Below, piece by piece: positions 36,470-48,426 of a stretch of 64,000 nt of DNA. The stretch spans positions 98,022 to 162,021 of the forward strand of contig NZ_MOMB01000001.1 in NCBI RefSeq assembly GCF_002752165.1, read 5' to 3'. The DNA comes from Erwinia sp. OLFS4 (lineage in GTDB: Bacteria; Pseudomonadota; Gammaproteobacteria; Enterobacterales; Enterobacteriaceae). Position 1 is the first letter of the stretch; each line of letters starts with the position of its first letter. The notes beneath the pieces were generated by a model. The model was given only the letters and a program-made list of their open reading frames with translations, was not told where the DNA came from and did no database searches. The position numbers were made by a program, and so were the translations under genes.

Positions 36470-36493
36470 GCCCTGGCACGGATGTGCCGGGGC
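36470..36493 (+). terminator. Hairpin after erpA
   Basis: GCCCTGGCAC and GTGCCGGGGC make a 10-bp stem (one G-T pair) with loop GGAT. No immediate T-tract; TTTT occurs about 20 bases later. Termination is plausible but not certain. Confidence 0.45.
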
Positions 36494-36617
36494 GTCAGTT
36501 TGGGTCACGTTTTCCTTAGCGCACAATGCGTCCAGTCACGGTCTTTCCTTTGATAGCTCTGCCGTCACCTGCTGATTGCGAGTGACAGCAACAGAACCGA
36601 TAACGCTGGCTGCCCTG

Positions 36618-37316
36618 CTAACCTCGTTTCAGGTGGTTTAGCAGTGTTTCCACCATCAGAGATGACTGGCTGGCGGCGGTAACCAGAAATTCGTCAAAGC
36701 TAAGGTGGGATTCCTTATCGGCAACGTCCGAGATGGCGCGGATAATCACGAAAGGCACGGCAAACTGGTGGCAGACGTGGGCAATCGCGGTGGATTCCAT
36801 CTCCACGGCAATCGCCTGCGGGAAGGTTGTACGGATGCGTGCCAGCGGTCCGGCGCCATTAATAAAAGCATCTCCGCTGACAATCAGGCCGCGAACGGCA
36901 TGCAGGGAAAGCTGGGTAATGCATTGCTCTGCGGCGGCAATCAGTTTCTCATCGGCTGTAAACGCCGGTGGACAGCCGGCCATCTGCCCGGGCTGATAAC
37001 CAAACGCGGTGACATCAGCATCGTGATAGCGTACTTCCTCTGAAACCACGATATCGCCAACGTTCAGGCTGGCAGCCAGCCCGCCGGCTGAACCGGTATT
37101 GATAATGAAATCGGGTTGGCACAGTTGCAGTAGCAGCGTGGTGCCGAGTGCGGCGGAAACTTTACCGATGCCGGACTTCAGCAGCGCAACGTCGATCCCG
37201 TTCAGGGTCCCGGTATAAATTTCGCAGCCGGCCAGGCGGATAGTCTGACGGTTTTCGATTTTTTCGCGCAGCAAAGTGACTTCCTGCTCCATTGCGCCAA
37301 TAATGCCTGCTTTCAT
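36618..37316 (-). CDS. mtn: 5'-methylthioadenosine/S-adenosylhomocysteine nucleosidase
   Basis: Removes adenine from methylthioadenosine (a by-product of SpeE), S-adenosylhomocysteine and 5'-deoxyadenosine. It feeds AI-2 production through LuxS. The 232 residues match E. coli. Catalytic residues Glu12, Glu174 and Asp197 stand at the E. coli numbers ([19 protein letters not shown]). The ATG at 37316 is preceded by a sensible leader; the 24-codon extension upstream overlaps the divergent promoter region with dgt. In E. coli mtn is followed by btuF-yadS; here it is the last gene of its unit. Confidence 0.98.
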   Translation of the reverse strand: MKAGIIGAMEQEVTLLREKIENRQTIRLAGCEIYTGTLNGIDVALLKSGIGKVSAALGTTLLLQLCQPDFIINTGSAGGLAASLNVGDIVVSEEVRYHDADVTAFGYQPGQMAGCPPAFTADEKLIAAAEQCITQLSLHAVRGLIVSGDAFINGAGPLARIRTTFPQAIAVEMESTAIAHVCHQFAVPFVIIRAISDVADKESHLSFDEFLVTAASQSSLMVETLLNHLKRG

Positions 37317-37459
37317 AGCGTTACTCACTAATGTTATAAAGTTGCCTGGGATTGCCACACAGTTTACCAGTAGCGGCTGGCAGGACACAGTCTGAAATGG
37401 CGGTGGATGATGCCGGTCGCGGGTTGAACTGATTATGCGCAGAATGAAAGGAGCCAGAA

Positions 37460-38965
37460 ATGAGCGTAATCGATTTCAGGAAAAAAATCAGTTACCAGCG
37501 TCGCTATCGTGCGGCACAGGGTAATAAAGATGAGCATGAAATTCTGCGCATTTTTGAAAGCGATCGGGGTCGGATAATTAACTCTGCGGCAATACGCCGT
37601 TTACAGCAGAAAACCCAGGTTTTCCCGCTGGAGCGTAATGCCGCGGTTCGCTCACGGCTGACCCATTCGCTGGAGGTGCAGCAGGTTGGGCGCTATATCG
37701 CCAAAGAGATTCTCACCCGGCTGAAAGAGCAGCACGGTCTGGCGAAGTACGGTCTGGAGACCCTGACCGGGCCTTTCGAAAGCGTGGTAGAGATGGCCTG
37801 CCTGATGCATGATATTGGCAATCCGCCCTTTGGCCATTTTGGCGAGTCCGCCATTAACGACTGGTTTCGTCAGCATCTGGCTCCTGACTGGTCGGTCGGT
37901 GTGGCGGCCGGCGATCCCTGTTTAGTTGGCATTTTGCGCTATTGTGATGATGGTCTTAATGATTTGCGTGCAAAGATTCGTCAGGATTTAAGTTTTTTTG
38001 AAGGGAATGCTCAAGCTATTCGTCTGGTTCATACGCTGATGAAAATGAATCTCACCTGGGCGCAGGTCGGCTGTATTTTAAAATACACCCGACCGGCCTG
38101 GCATCGTGGTGAACTGCCCGCCGGCTATAACTATCTGATGAAAAAACCAGGCTATTATCTGGCGGAAGAAGCTTATGTATCTAATTTACGTAAGGCGCTG
38201 AATCTGCAGGATTATAATCGTTTTCCGCTAACCTATATTATGGAAGCTGCTGACGATATTTCATATTGCGTTGCTGACCTGGAAGATGCGGTTGAGAAAA
38301 ATATTTTTACCGTCGAAAAACTTCATCAGTATCTTTACCAGCTCTGGCCTCAGCATAAGAAAGGGGATTTATTTGATCTGGTGGTGAATAATGCGCTGGA
38401 TAAATCCAAAGCAAACCGTCTCAGCCGCAGTAGTGAAGATCAGTTCTTTATGTATTTACGGGTTAATACCGTTGCCTGTCTGGTACCCCAGGCGGCAGGC
38501 TGCTTTATTACGCATCTTGAGGCAATCTACCAGGGGAATTTTAATCAGGCGTTGCTGGAAGATGAGAGTCCGCATAGCCAGCTACTGGAGATTTTTAAAA
38601 AAGTGGCAATTCGCCACGTATTTAATCATCCGGATGTGGAGCAGCTGGAGTTACAGGGCTACCGGGTTATTAAAGGGCTGCTCGATATTTACAGTCCGTT
38701 GCTGGCGTTAAGTCACGAGGAATTTAGCGAACTGGTTGAAAAGGACACACTCAAACACTATCCAATTGAAACCCGACTCTTCCATAAGCTGTCAACGCGT
38801 TTTCGTCTTGCTTACAGCGAAGCGGTGGCAAATATTAGCCCGTTGGCCGACGATTTCCCCCTCTGGGAATATTATTATCGTGCGCGCCTTATTCAGGATT
38901 ATATCAGTGGTATGACCGACCTTTACGCCTGGGATGAATACCGCCGCATGATGGCGGTGGAATAG
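37460..38965 (+). CDS. dgt: Deoxyguanosinetriphosphate triphosphohydrolase
   Basis: Hydrolyses dGTP to deoxyguanosine and tripolyphosphate, shaping dNTP pools. It has 501 residues (E. coli 505). HD-domain metal ligands are visible: His69 (RLTHSLEV) and His117-Asp118 ([16 protein letters not shown]). The ATG at 37460 is 7 bases after AAAGGAG. It is divergent from mtn and has the same place as in E. coli, before degP. Confidence 0.97.
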   Translation: MSVIDFRKKISYQRRYRAAQGNKDEHEILRIFESDRGRIINSAAIRRLQQKTQVFPLERNAAVRSRLTHSLEVQQVGRYIAKEILTRLKEQHGLAKYGLETLTGPFESVVEMACLMHDIGNPPFGHFGESAINDWFRQHLAPDWSVGVAAGDPCLVGILRYCDDGLNDLRAKIRQDLSFFEGNAQAIRLVHTLMKMNLTWAQVGCILKYTRPAWHRGELPAGYNYLMKKPGYYLAEEAYVSNLRKALNLQDYNRFPLTYIMEAADDISYCVADLEDAVEKNIFTVEKLHQYLYQLWPQHKKGDLFDLVVNNALDKSKANRLSRSSEDQFFMYLRVNTVACLVPQAAGCFITHLEAIYQGNFNQALLEDESPHSQLLEIFKKVAIRHVFNHPDVEQLELQGYRVIKGLLDIYSPLLALSHEEFSELVEKDTLKHYPIETRLFHKLSTRFRLAYSEAVANISPLADDFPLWEYYYRARLIQDYISGMTDLYAWDEYRRMMAVE

Positions 38966-38998
38966 CGCCGTGGCATGAAGAGTTTTGTAAAGTTAAAA

Positions 38999-39004
38999 TA
39001 TAAT
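38999..39004 (+). promoter_or_regulatory. Candidate -10 box upstream of degP
   Basis: A perfect TATAAT lies 110 bases before degP in an AT-rich stretch, with a poor -35 (TGAAGA, 17 bases upstream). GTAAA elements that recall CpxR half-sites occur at 38987-38991 and, inverted, at 39013-39018, but none shows the canonical 5-base spacing. In E. coli degP is driven by sigma-E and CpxR. Confidence 0.35.
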
Positions 39005-39114
39005 TTTTTACTTTTACCAAACACTTAAACATACACTACAGGATAAAAATCAATCCTTGACTTTGAGGGCCAGCAATATGGCCTGGCGATTAGACACAGT
39101 AAGAGAAAAGAGAA

Positions 39115-40536
39115 ATGAAAAAAACAGCACTAGTATGTAGCGCTCTGGCTTTGAGTCTGTCTTTGGCGATTAGTCCGCTGAACGCAATGGCCGCAGAAAC
39201 GGCTTCCTCTTCCGGCCAGCAGCTGCCAAGTCTCGCTCCGATGCTGGAAAAAGTGATGCCATCGGTGGTGAGTATCAGCGTTGAGGGAAGCGCCCCGGTA
39301 AAAACCGCGCGCATGCCGCAACAGTTCCAGCAGTTTTTTGGTGATAACTCGCCATTCTGTCAGGACGGCTCGCCTTTCCAGAATTCTCCAATGTGTCAGG
39401 GTGATAACGGTACGGATACTCAACAGCAAAAATTTCGCGCCCTCGGCTCCGGCGTCATTATCAATGCTGATAAAGGCTATGTGGTGACCAATAATCACGT
39501 GGTGGCTAACGCCAGCAAAATCCAGGTGCAAACCAGTGATGGCCACCGCTATGATGCCAAAGTTATTGGTAAAGACCTGCAAACCGATATTGCCCTTCTT
39601 CAGCTAAAAGATTTTAAAAACCTGACAGCGATTAAAATCGCCGATTCAGATAATCTGCGGGTCGGTGATTATGCCGTGGCGATCGGTAACCCCTATGGCC
39701 TGGGCGAAACGGTTACCTCCGGTATCGTATCTGCCCTTGGCCGTAGCGGCCTGAACGTTGAAAACTACGAAAACTTCATTCAGACCGATGCGGCGATTAA
39801 CCGCGGTAATTCCGGCGGTGCGCTGGTTAATCTGAATGGCGAGCTTATCGGCATTAACACGGCGATTCTGGCACCGGATGGCGGTAACATCGGTATCGGT
39901 TTTGCTATTCCCGGCAATATGGTGAAAAACCTGACGGCGCAAATGGTTGAATATGGCCAGGTTAAGCGCGGTGAACTGGGAATTATGGGTACGGAGCTGA
40001 CGTCCGATCTGGCTAAGGCTATGAAAGTGGACGCCCAGCGTGGTGCGTTTGTCAGCCAGGTGCAGCCCGATTCGTCAGCGGCGAAAGCCGGTATTAAAGC
40101 CGGTGATGTGGTGGTGTCAATTAACGGTAAGAAAATTACCAGCTTCGCCTCACTGCGCGCTGAAATCGGCACTTTGCCGGTGGGCACTAAGCTGACGCTG
40201 GGCCTGTTGCGTAACGGGAAACCAATGACGGTTAACGTGACGCTTCAGCAAAGCACCCAGGCCAAAGTGGCCTCAGCCAATATCTTTAAAGGGATTGAAG
40301 GTGCTGAATTTGGTAACTACGAGGAAAAAGGCGTGCAGGGCGTTCGGGTGGATAGCGTAAAACCGAATTCTGCTGCCGCCAGTATTGGTCTGCATAAGGG
40401 CGATATTATCCTGGGCGTCAATCAGCATCCGGTGCATAACCTGGGTGAACTGCGTAAAATTTTTGACAGCAAGCCGTCGGTGCTGGCGCTCAATATTAAG
40501 CGTGGTGACAGCTCGATTTATCTGCTGATGCAGTAA
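39115..40536 (+). CDS. degP: Periplasmic serine endoprotease/chaperone DegP
   Basis: Heat-shock protease and chaperone of unfolded periplasmic and outer membrane proteins. It has 473 residues (E. coli 474). Signal peptide 1-26 (cleavage NAMA/AET). The catalytic triad is His128 (TNNHVV), Asp158 (QTDIAL) and Ser233 (GNSGGAL). Two PDZ domains follow (about 275-365 and 380-470). The LA-loop cysteine pair (PFCQDG, PMCQGD) of E. coli DegP is kept. It lies downstream of dgt by 149 bases. Confidence 0.98.
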   Translation: MKKTALVCSALALSLSLAISPLNAMAAETASSSGQQLPSLAPMLEKVMPSVVSISVEGSAPVKTARMPQQFQQFFGDNSPFCQDGSPFQNSPMCQGDNGTDTQQQKFRALGSGVIINADKGYVVTNNHVVANASKIQVQTSDGHRYDAKVIGKDLQTDIALLQLKDFKNLTAIKIADSDNLRVGDYAVAIGNPYGLGETVTSGIVSALGRSGLNVENYENFIQTDAAINRGNSGGALVNLNGELIGINTAILAPDGGNIGIGFAIPGNMVKNLTAQMVEYGQVKRGELGIMGTELTSDLAKAMKVDAQRGAFVSQVQPDSSAAKAGIKAGDVVVSINGKKITSFASLRAEIGTLPVGTKLTLGLLRNGKPMTVNVTLQQSTQAKVASANIFKGIEGAEFGNYEEKGVQGVRVDSVKPNSAAASIGLHKGDIILGVNQHPVHNLGELRKIFDSKPSVLALNIKRGDSSIYLLMQ

Positions 40537-40747
40537 TCTGATGGCGGCCGGGAAAGCCCGGTCGCCACACGCTTTGCCCTTCCTGTATTTATCCCGCGTT
40601 TCCCTCTTTGGTCTTATTGCCTGCAGCCTGCGGCAATTGCACAATGTCAGTCTGAGTCTCCGGCCAGGCCACGAGCTTATGGCTGGTGCATCACAACAGG
40701 CATGCCGGCAGGCTATGCGCCAATTTTTTTACAGGCAGGAACGCATT

Positions 40748-41905
40748 ATGGCTAGCGACCACCTGGACGCCCGACTGGCACAGGATATTGTTGCCCGTAC
40801 CATGCAGATTATTGACAGCAACGTCAACGTGATGGATGCGCGCGGACGTATTATCTGTAGTGGTGACAGCGAACGTATTGGCGAACTGCATGAGGGGGCG
40901 TTACTGGCCCTCTCGCAGGGCAGGGTTGTTGATATTGATGAAGCCGTTGTGCGTCATCTGCACGGCGTGCGCCCAGGTATTAATCTGCCGATGCGTCTCG
41001 ATGGTGACATTGTCGGCGTCATCGGCCTGACCGGTGACCCGGCACGGTTACGTCATTATGGTGAACTGGTGTGCATGACGGCGGAGATGATGCTGGAACA
41101 GGCACGCCTGCTGCATATGCTGGCACAGGATAGCCGTTTACGGGAAGAACTGGTGCTGAATCTTATCCGCAGTGAGATACTCTCACCGACCCTGACTGAG
41201 TGGGCACAGCGGCTGGGGATTGATTTACAGCAGCCGCGTGTTGCTGCCGTGGTGGAAGTTGACAGCGGACAACTGGGCGTTGACAGTGCAATGGCAGAGC
41301 TGCAACAGCTCCAGACGCTGCTGACGACACCCGACCGCGATAACCTGATTGCCATTGTGTCGCTGACCGAAGTGGTGGTACTCAAACCGGCGTTAAACGC
41401 GCATGGCCGCTATGATATTGACGATCATCGCCGTCGGGTCGATGCACTGATGACACGGATGAAAGCGCGCGGTAATTTACGCATACGTATTGCACTGGGT
41501 AATTTTTTTACCGGGCCTGGCAGTATTGCCCGTTCTTATCGTACCGCACATACCACGATGCTGGTGGGTAAGCAGCGTATGCCCGAACAGCGCAGTTATT
41601 TCTATCAGGATCTGATGCTGCCGGTGCTGCTGGACAGTCTGCGTGGCGGTTGGCAGGCAAATGAGCTGGCTCGTCCGCTGGCCAGGCTGCGGGCGATGGA
41701 TAATAACGGGTTGTTGCGGCGTACCCTGCTGGCATGGTTCCAGCATAATGTGCAACCTTCAGCGACGGCAAAAGCGCTTTATATCCACCGCAATACTCTT
41801 GAATACCGTCTTAACCGGGTGTCGGAACTGACCGGCTTAAACCTCAGTCATTTTGATGACAGGCTACTGCTCTATATTGCCCTTCAGCTGGATGAACAGC
41901 CCTGA
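40748..41905 (+). CDS. cdaR: Sugar diacid regulator CdaR
   Basis: Transcription activator of genes for D-glucarate, D-galactarate and D-glycerate use in E. coli. It has 385 residues, as E. coli. The N-terminal sugar-diacid-binding domain is about 1-135 and the PucR-type helix-turn-helix is at the C-terminus (NNGLLRRTLLAWF, ATAKALYIHRNTLEYRL). The ATG at 40748 has CAGGAA upstream; a 69-codon extension of the frame is not supported. The regulated catabolic genes are not in this window. Confidence 0.95.
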   Translation: MASDHLDARLAQDIVARTMQIIDSNVNVMDARGRIICSGDSERIGELHEGALLALSQGRVVDIDEAVVRHLHGVRPGINLPMRLDGDIVGVIGLTGDPARLRHYGELVCMTAEMMLEQARLLHMLAQDSRLREELVLNLIRSEILSPTLTEWAQRLGIDLQQPRVAAVVEVDSGQLGVDSAMAELQQLQTLLTTPDRDNLIAIVSLTEVVVLKPALNAHGRYDIDDHRRRVDALMTRMKARGNLRIRIALGNFFTGPGSIARSYRTAHTTMLVGKQRMPEQRSYFYQDLMLPVLLDSLRGGWQANELARPLARLRAMDNNGLLRRTLLAWFQHNVQPSATAKALYIHRNTLEYRLNRVSELTGLNLSHFDDRLLLYIALQLDEQP

Positions 41906-41990
41906 CCGCGGGTTGCCACGGCTCAGTACGCTTTTTTGCAGCAGCTTTGCTGGCGGAGATACCCAGTCGCGAACCGGTGCGGGAAAGGAA

Positions 41991-42011
41991 AAGGCCAGTC
42001 AATCTGGCCTT
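41991..42011 (-). terminator. Terminator after yaeH
   Basis: AAGGCCAG and CTGGCCTT form an 8-bp stem around TCAAT; read leftward it is followed by TTTTCCTTT. It lies 12 bases past the yaeH stop codon. Confidence 0.75.
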
Positions 42012-42022
42012 CAGGCAAGCGA

Positions 42023-42412
42023 TTAACGTCCGCTGGTCAGCTTTTCCAGATCGCTTTCAATCTCTTTAATCTTATTGGCCACCACGCTTTCCAGGTGGTG
42101 CAGATCGCTGAGAATTTTGCGTTTCAGATCCACTTCAACCTGATCACGCTGGCAGAGCTGATCCAGCTCATCAATGACATAGCGCAGGTTCGGGCTGATT
42201 TCCTGAATTTCTTTGTAGCCATGACCAATACCCTCAGCCACCACGGTTTTACGCTGGCGCGGATATTTAAACTTCACGCTTTTAGCAAAAAACTCGCCTT
42301 TGTCTTTGCGGAAGTAAATTTTCAGAATATCGTTGTTCGCTTCCTGGCGCAGGCTGTAACGGTCAATGTCATCGGGGTTTGAAATACCTAAGCTTTTCAG
42401 ATTGTCGTACAT
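42023..42412 (-). CDS. yaeH: DUF3461 family protein YaeH
   Basis: Cytoplasmic protein of 129 residues (E. coli YaeH 128) of unknown function. It is charged and ends in an extended helical, coiled-coil-like segment (about 85-125). The start [10 protein letters not shown] and [11 protein letters not shown] are conserved. yaeI, its E. coli neighbour, is absent. It lies 234 bases downstream of dapD, so it probably has its own promoter. Confidence 0.92.
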   Translation of the reverse strand: MYDNLKSLGISNPDDIDRYSLRQEANNDILKIYFRKDKGEFFAKSVKFKYPRQRKTVVAEGIGHGYKEIQEISPNLRYVIDELDQLCQRDQVEVDLKRKILSDLHHLESVVANKIKEIESDLEKLTSGR

Positions 42413-42646
42413 AGTTATTATCCTGATGAGATAAAAGGGTGCCGCGCCCGCTTTCCTGATAATGGTTTACGCTGGATGGAGCCAGTGAACAGGGAAATTG
42501 CGCCGCTGATTTAATGGCGCGCATTATGGCCTGGGCAAAAAATAAACGCCAGATGTTAATTTTCGACGCAAATAAGCTGGGTGTGTAACGAAAAGTTTAC
42601 GATTGATTTGCCTCTGCCAGCCGCAGACCGGCAGAGGCGCAGAAAA

Positions 42647-43471
42647 TTAATCAATACTGCGCAGCAGTTCGTTAATGCCAACTTTACCGCGGGTTTTCTC
42701 GTCAACTTTCTTGACGATAACCGCACAGTAAAGGCTGTAACGGCCATCTTTGGCTGGCAGATTGCCGGAAACCACCACCGAACCGGCGGGTACGCGTCCG
42801 TAGTGGATTTCACCGGTTTCACGGTCGTAGATTTTGGTGCTCTGGCCAATGTAAACGCCCATTGAGATGACTGCACCTTCTTCCACAATGACGCCTTCAA
42901 CAATTTCTGAACGTGCGCCGATAAAACAGTTGTCTTCAATGATAGTAGGATTGGCCTGCAAGGGTTCCAGTACGCCGCCGATGCCGACGCCACCGGACAG
43001 GTGCACATTCTTACCGATTTGCGCACATGAACCGACGGTAGCCCAGGTGTCAACCATAGTGCCTTCATCTACCCAGGCGCCGATATTGACGTAAGAAGGC
43101 ATCAGCACCGTGTTTTTAGCAATAAAGGCACCCTGACGTACCGCCGCTGGCGGCACTACGCGAAAACCCTCTTTTTTGAAACGGGCTTCATCATAGTTAC
43201 TGAACTTCATTGGTACTTTGTCGTAGAAGCGGCTTTCGGCCCCGTCAATCACCTGATTGTCCTGAATGCGGAAAGAGAGCAGCACTGCTTTTTTCAGCCA
43301 CTGATGAGTCAGCCACTGCCCCTCGATTTTTTCACACACCCGCAGTTCGCCGCTATCTAACAGCGCCAGGGTCTGGTTAACGGCGTCACGGGTGGCGGCG
43401 TCAACGCTGGCGGGGGTGATGTCAGCACGACGCTCGAAGGCGTTCTCAATGATGTTTTGTAACTGTTGCAT
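42647..43471 (-). CDS. dapD: Tetrahydrodipicolinate N-succinyltransferase
   Basis: Succinylates tetrahydrodipicolinate in lysine and diaminopimelate synthesis. It has 274 residues, as E. coli. The C-terminal two-thirds form a left-handed beta helix built of hexapeptide repeats (from [20 protein letters not shown]). Diaminopimelate supplies peptidoglycan, tying it to mrcB. It lies 81 bases after glnD on the same strand. An inverted repeat (42610-42618 with 42630-42638) follows the stop but lacks a T-tract. Confidence 0.98.
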   Translation of the reverse strand: MQQLQNIIENAFERRADITPASVDAATRDAVNQTLALLDSGELRVCEKIEGQWLTHQWLKKAVLLSFRIQDNQVIDGAESRFYDKVPMKFSNYDEARFKKEGFRVVPPAAVRQGAFIAKNTVLMPSYVNIGAWVDEGTMVDTWATVGSCAQIGKNVHLSGGVGIGGVLEPLQANPTIIEDNCFIGARSEIVEGVIVEEGAVISMGVYIGQSTKIYDRETGEIHYGRVPAGSVVVSGNLPAKDGRYSLYCAVIVKKVDEKTRGKVGINELLRSID

Positions 43472-43552
43472 GGTTCTCTTCCTGAAATGTCATCGCCATG
43501 GCACGAGCCGGCTACACGGGTTAGCGATGACCGGTTAAAAAACAAAGGGTGG

Positions 43553-46210
43553 TCACACTTTATCGTTGGGATTAAGGGCTGTTGTCAATCGTTGCCGTAA
43601 GGCCTGACATAATTCGGCATCCAGCCCGCGCCGGTCGGCGTTGGCCAGAATGAATAAATCTTCTACCCGCTCACCAATGGTACTGATGCGCGCACCGTGT
43701 AAAGAAATCCCTAAATCTGCAAACACTTCGCCAACCCGCGCCAGCAGCCCCGGCTGATCGAGTGCCACCAGCTCCAGATAGGTCCGGCGTTCGGTATGGG
43801 CAGGTAAAAAATTCACTTCAGTGTCCACGTTGAAATGGCGTAAACGCGAATAGGGCCGGCGTGGACGCGGGGCCTGCCAGTTGGTTTGGGTAATGGCTTG
43901 CTCTAAATCGTGGGCAATTTGCCGGTGTCGGTCAGGCGCCAGCGGATTACCATCGGGTTCAAGGACGATAAAAGTATCCATCGCCATGCCATCGCGACTG
44001 GTGAAGATCTGTGCGTCATGTACGCTGAGATTGCGTCTGTCCAGTTCTCCCGCGACGGTTGCAAACAGATAGGGCCGATCCGGACTCCAGATAAAAATTT
44101 CGGTGCCGCCACGGGTAACCTGCGGGCTGACCAGCACCAGCGGCTGGCGGAGATCGTGCTGCAATAAATGACGGGCGTGCCAGGCGAGCTGATTGGGGCT
44201 GTGGCGCAGAAAATAGTCGGCGCGGCAGCGGCTCCAGATATGATTTAACGCCTGTTCATCAATGTTATCCATACGCAACAAGGCCAGCGCCTGCAAACGA
44301 TGATGACGCACCCGTTCGCGCAGATCCGGGCTGTTTTCCATGCCGCGTCGTAGCTGTTTTTCCGTGGCGAAAAACAGTTCGCGCAACAGGCTTTGCTTCC
44401 AGCTGTTCCACAATGTTTCATTGGTGGCACAAATATCGGCAACCGTCAGACAGAGGAGATAGCGCAGGCGATTTTCATTGCCAATAATTTCGGCAAACTG
44501 CTGGATCACCGTCGGATCCTGAATATCACGTCGCTGAGCGGTCACCGACATTAACAGGTGATGGCGCACCAGCCAGGCTACCAGCTGGGTTTCGCGGGCG
44601 CTGAGACCATGCAGTTCGGCAAAAACCTCGGCATCCTGTGCGCCGAGAATAGAGTGATCGCCGCCGCGGCCTTTGGCTATATCATGGAATAAGGCAGCCA
44701 TTAGCAGCAATTCCGGCTGCGGCAATCGTAGCCAGATTTCAACACACAGAGGATGGGCCGGGCGCGTTTCTTCGCGGGCAAAACTTTCCAGCTTTTGCAG
44801 AACGCGAACGGTATGCTCGTCGACGGTATAGGCATGAAACAGATCGAATTGCATCTGGCCGACAATGTTGCCCCATTGCGGCATATAGGCCCAGAGCACG
44901 CTGTGACGATGCATGGGCACCAGCGCCCGACTGACCGCACCGGGGTGGCGCAGGATGGCAATAAATAACCGGCGGGCTTCGGGGTAGGTACAAAGCGGTT
45001 GCGTCAGGCGGCGGCGAGCATAACGCAGCTGGCGCAGCGTGGCGGAATAAATGCCGCTGATGGCTGGCGTACGCACCATGATGTGAAACATGCGCATAAT
45101 GGCCACCGGATCGCGTTCAAACAACGTCTCATCTGACAGATCGATCAGATTGCCGCGCAGCTGAAACTCTTCATCCAGCGCGCGCGGTTTTTCGGTGGTT
45201 TTCAGCGCCAGTATCGCTTCTTCAAACAGCTGCAATAGCATCTGGTTAAGCTCACCTACGCGATGCATTACGCGGTAAAAGTCTTTCATCATACGTTCAA
45301 CCGGCTGATTGCCTTCGCCTTCATAACGCAGCCTTTGCGCGACGCTGAGCTGGCGATCAAACAACAGACGGTTATCGTATCGTGACAATGACAAATGCAG
45401 GGCAAAGCGTACGCGCCACAGGAAATCCTGGCACTCGTTGAGTTCATTGCGTTCAGCTTGTGTCAGGAAGCCAAAGCCGACCATTTCATCGAGCGATGTG
45501 GCGCCAAAATGACGGCGTGCGACCCACAGCAGTGTGTGAATGTCGCGCAGTCCGCCAGGGCTACTTTTGATATCTGGCTCCAGGTTGTAGCTGGTACCGT
45601 GATAGCGTTGATGGCGCTCCTGCTGTTCCGCAACTTTGGCCGCAAAAAAACGCGGCGACGGCCAGAAACCGTCGCTGAATATGTGTTTTTGCAGTTCAAG
45701 ATAGAGCGCCACGTCGCCGGTGAGCATACGTGATTCAATCAGGTTGGTGGCAACTGTTAAGTCGGATAAGCCTTCCAGCAGACACTCTTCGAGGGTGCGC
45801 ACGCTATGACCGACTTCCAGCTTAAGGTCCCAGAGCAGGGTAAGTAACGCGCAGCTGCGTTGCGCTGCGCGCTCCTCTAATGGCGTGCGGCTAAGGATCA
45901 GCAGATCGATATCTGACAAGGGATGCAGTTCGCCGCGTCCGTAACCGCCGACGGCGACCAGCGCAACATTCTGATAGTTTTCAAAACCAAAAAAACGCCA
46001 CAGGCGGCGCAGCAGGCGATCAATAAATAACGTGCGGGCATTAATCAGTATCTCAGTATCGACACTGGCATCAAAGGCCGCCGCCAGACACTGATGGAAA
46101 AGCTCCAGCTGTTGCTTCAACGCATCACGCGTGAGCTGTGCGTCGTCCCAGTCGAGTGGCGCGTGGGTAAAGGCGTTGATACGACTAAGTTCAGTTTGCT
46201 CAATACACAT
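43553..46210 (-). CDS. glnD: Bifunctional PII uridylyltransferase / uridylyl-removing enzyme
   Basis: Nitrogen sensor: uridylylates PII proteins when glutamine is low and removes UMP when it is high. It has 885 residues (E. coli 890). Domains in order: nucleotidyltransferase ([17 protein letters not shown], about 70-180), HD hydrolase ([15 protein letters not shown], about 505-520) and two C-terminal ACT domains that sense glutamine (from about 705 and 815). The first 50 residues differ from E. coli but the length fits. The ATG at 46210 has GGAG 11 bases upstream. Confidence 0.97.
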   Translation of the reverse strand: MCIEQTELSRINAFTHAPLDWDDAQLTRDALKQQLELFHQCLAAAFDASVDTEILINARTLFIDRLLRRLWRFFGFENYQNVALVAVGGYGRGELHPLSDIDLLILSRTPLEERAAQRSCALLTLLWDLKLEVGHSVRTLEECLLEGLSDLTVATNLIESRMLTGDVALYLELQKHIFSDGFWPSPRFFAAKVAEQQERHQRYHGTSYNLEPDIKSSPGGLRDIHTLLWVARRHFGATSLDEMVGFGFLTQAERNELNECQDFLWRVRFALHLSLSRYDNRLLFDRQLSVAQRLRYEGEGNQPVERMMKDFYRVMHRVGELNQMLLQLFEEAILALKTTEKPRALDEEFQLRGNLIDLSDETLFERDPVAIMRMFHIMVRTPAISGIYSATLRQLRYARRRLTQPLCTYPEARRLFIAILRHPGAVSRALVPMHRHSVLWAYMPQWGNIVGQMQFDLFHAYTVDEHTVRVLQKLESFAREETRPAHPLCVEIWLRLPQPELLLMAALFHDIAKGRGGDHSILGAQDAEVFAELHGLSARETQLVAWLVRHHLLMSVTAQRRDIQDPTVIQQFAEIIGNENRLRYLLCLTVADICATNETLWNSWKQSLLRELFFATEKQLRRGMENSPDLRERVRHHRLQALALLRMDNIDEQALNHIWSRCRADYFLRHSPNQLAWHARHLLQHDLRQPLVLVSPQVTRGGTEIFIWSPDRPYLFATVAGELDRRNLSVHDAQIFTSRDGMAMDTFIVLEPDGNPLAPDRHRQIAHDLEQAITQTNWQAPRPRRPYSRLRHFNVDTEVNFLPAHTERRTYLELVALDQPGLLARVGEVFADLGISLHGARISTIGERVEDLFILANADRRGLDAELCQALRQRLTTALNPNDKV

Positions 46211-46383
46211 AACGGCGCAGCTCCGTCAGGATTGCCGGTCAGCCCGGATAATAAAAGCCGGTTCAGCGTGTTGCGATTGGCCGGTGTATTTGTCGCCGGC
46301 CGCTGGCAAATAGCGCGTTGTGGCACATTAATGCGTGTTTACCTGTTGCTACCTTCAGGCCGCTGGTGCAGGCCAGTTAAGCT

Positions 46384-47178
46384 TTATGCGCTGGCAGTGA
46401 GAATACGCGCAATAGTGTCATCCTTGCGCAGCGTCATAATTTCGCAACCTGTTTCCGTTACCACAATGGTGTGCTCATACTGTGCTGACAGGCTACGGTC
46501 TTTGGTTTTTACCGTCCAGCCATCTTTCATGCTGCGGATACGGTAGTCACCGGCGTTAACCATTGGCTCTATGGTAAACGCCATGCCGGCCTGCAGTACT
46601 ACGCCGCCATCATCGGCATCGTAATGTAACACCTGGGGTTCTTCATGGAAGCCTTTGCCAATGCCGTGACCGCAATATTCCCGGACCACGGAGAAGTCCT
46701 GTGCTTCAACATACTGCTGAATCGCCCGACCGAGTTCCCGTAAACGGATGCCCGGACGGACCATACGCAGGGCCAGATAGAGACTTTCCTGTGTAATACG
46801 GCACAAGCGTTCGCCCTGAATGGTAGGCTTACCGACGAGAAACATTTTGGAGGTATCGCCGTGGAATTCATCTTTAATCACGGTAACGTCAATGTTGACA
46901 ATATCACCGTCTTTGAGCAGCTTGTCATCGCTGGGAATACCGTGACATACCACATCATTGACCGAGATACAGACTGATTTCGGAAAACCATGATAGCCAA
47001 GACAGGCGGAAATGGCGTGTTGCTTGTCGGTGATATGCTGATGACAAAGGCGGTCAAGTTCGCCGGTAGACACACCTGGCTTGACAAAAGGTTCAATCAT
47101 TTCAAGGACTTCTGCCGCCAGTTGACCGGCGACACGCATTTTTTCAATATCTGCAGGAGTTTTAAGGGTAATAGCCAT
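46384..47178 (-). CDS. map: Methionine aminopeptidase
   Basis: Removes N-terminal Met from nascent proteins; essential in E. coli. It has 264 residues, as E. coli. All five metal ligands are at E. coli numbers: Asp97, Asp108, His171, Glu204 and Glu235. His79 in CHGIPSD is the substrate-binding His. It is divergent from rpsB across a 335-base gap. Confidence 0.98.
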   Translation of the reverse strand: MAITLKTPADIEKMRVAGQLAAEVLEMIEPFVKPGVSTGELDRLCHQHITDKQHAISACLGYHGFPKSVCISVNDVVCHGIPSDDKLLKDGDIVNIDVTVIKDEFHGDTSKMFLVGKPTIQGERLCRITQESLYLALRMVRPGIRLRELGRAIQQYVEAQDFSVVREYCGHGIGKGFHEEPQVLHYDADDGGVVLQAGMAFTIEPMVNAGDYRIRSMKDGWTVKTKDRSLSAQYEHTIVVTETGCEIMTLRKDDTIARILTASA

Positions 47179-47301
47179 TAATGTTGTCCGCTGATGTCGA
47201 CATTTTCGACAATAATCATCATGGGGTAATGTTAACAGGCGGCTCAGGCGCTGCCAATTGTCGTTTTGGCTCTCCGTGCGCAGAAACTGCGCCAGTAAAA
47301 G

Positions 47302-47331
47302 TTGGCGTCAATGCTGTCTTTATGGTATAAA
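47302..47331 (+). promoter_or_regulatory. rpsB-tsf promoter with GC-rich discriminator
   Basis: TTGGCG (47302-47307), an 18-base spacer and TATAAA (47326-47331) are followed at once by GCGCGCCG. A GC-rich discriminator is the hallmark of promoters repressed by ppGpp and DksA, fitting a ribosomal protein operon. Transcription would start near 47338. Confidence 0.65.
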
Positions 47332-47337
47332 GCGCGC

Positions 47338-48239
<902 letters not shown>

Positions 48240-48278
48240 TTAAGGCTTGCTCTGACTCAGAGCCCTTAAACGATCGAG

Positions 48279-48308
48279 AAGGGGCCTGCATTGGCCCCTT
48301 TATTTTTA
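48279..48308 (+). terminator. Intercistronic terminator between rpsB and tsf
   Basis: AAGGGGCC (48279-48286) pairs with GGCCCCTT (48293-48300) around TGCATT and is followed by TATTTTTAT. Because tsf needs read-through, it is probably partial and sets the S2 to EF-Ts ratio. Confidence 0.75.
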
Positions 48309-48426
48309 TCTCTGCTTTGCCTGAATACACACAACCGGCAGGGCAGAATGTTTGCCGATACCCGGTTTCTGTCAGGGCTTGCGCATGGCGCTGCTGGCAG
48401 AAGCTACGCTAACCGAGGATGAAAGA

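Noticed and set aside
38980-39020. GTAAA elements as CpxR boxes upstream of degP
   Set aside because: Two GTAAA copies are seen but not with the canonical 5-base spacing, so I only mention them.
42610-42638. Inverted repeat downstream of dapD as terminator
   Set aside because: A 9-bp stem exists, but no T-tract follows on the transcribed strand, so termination is not supported.
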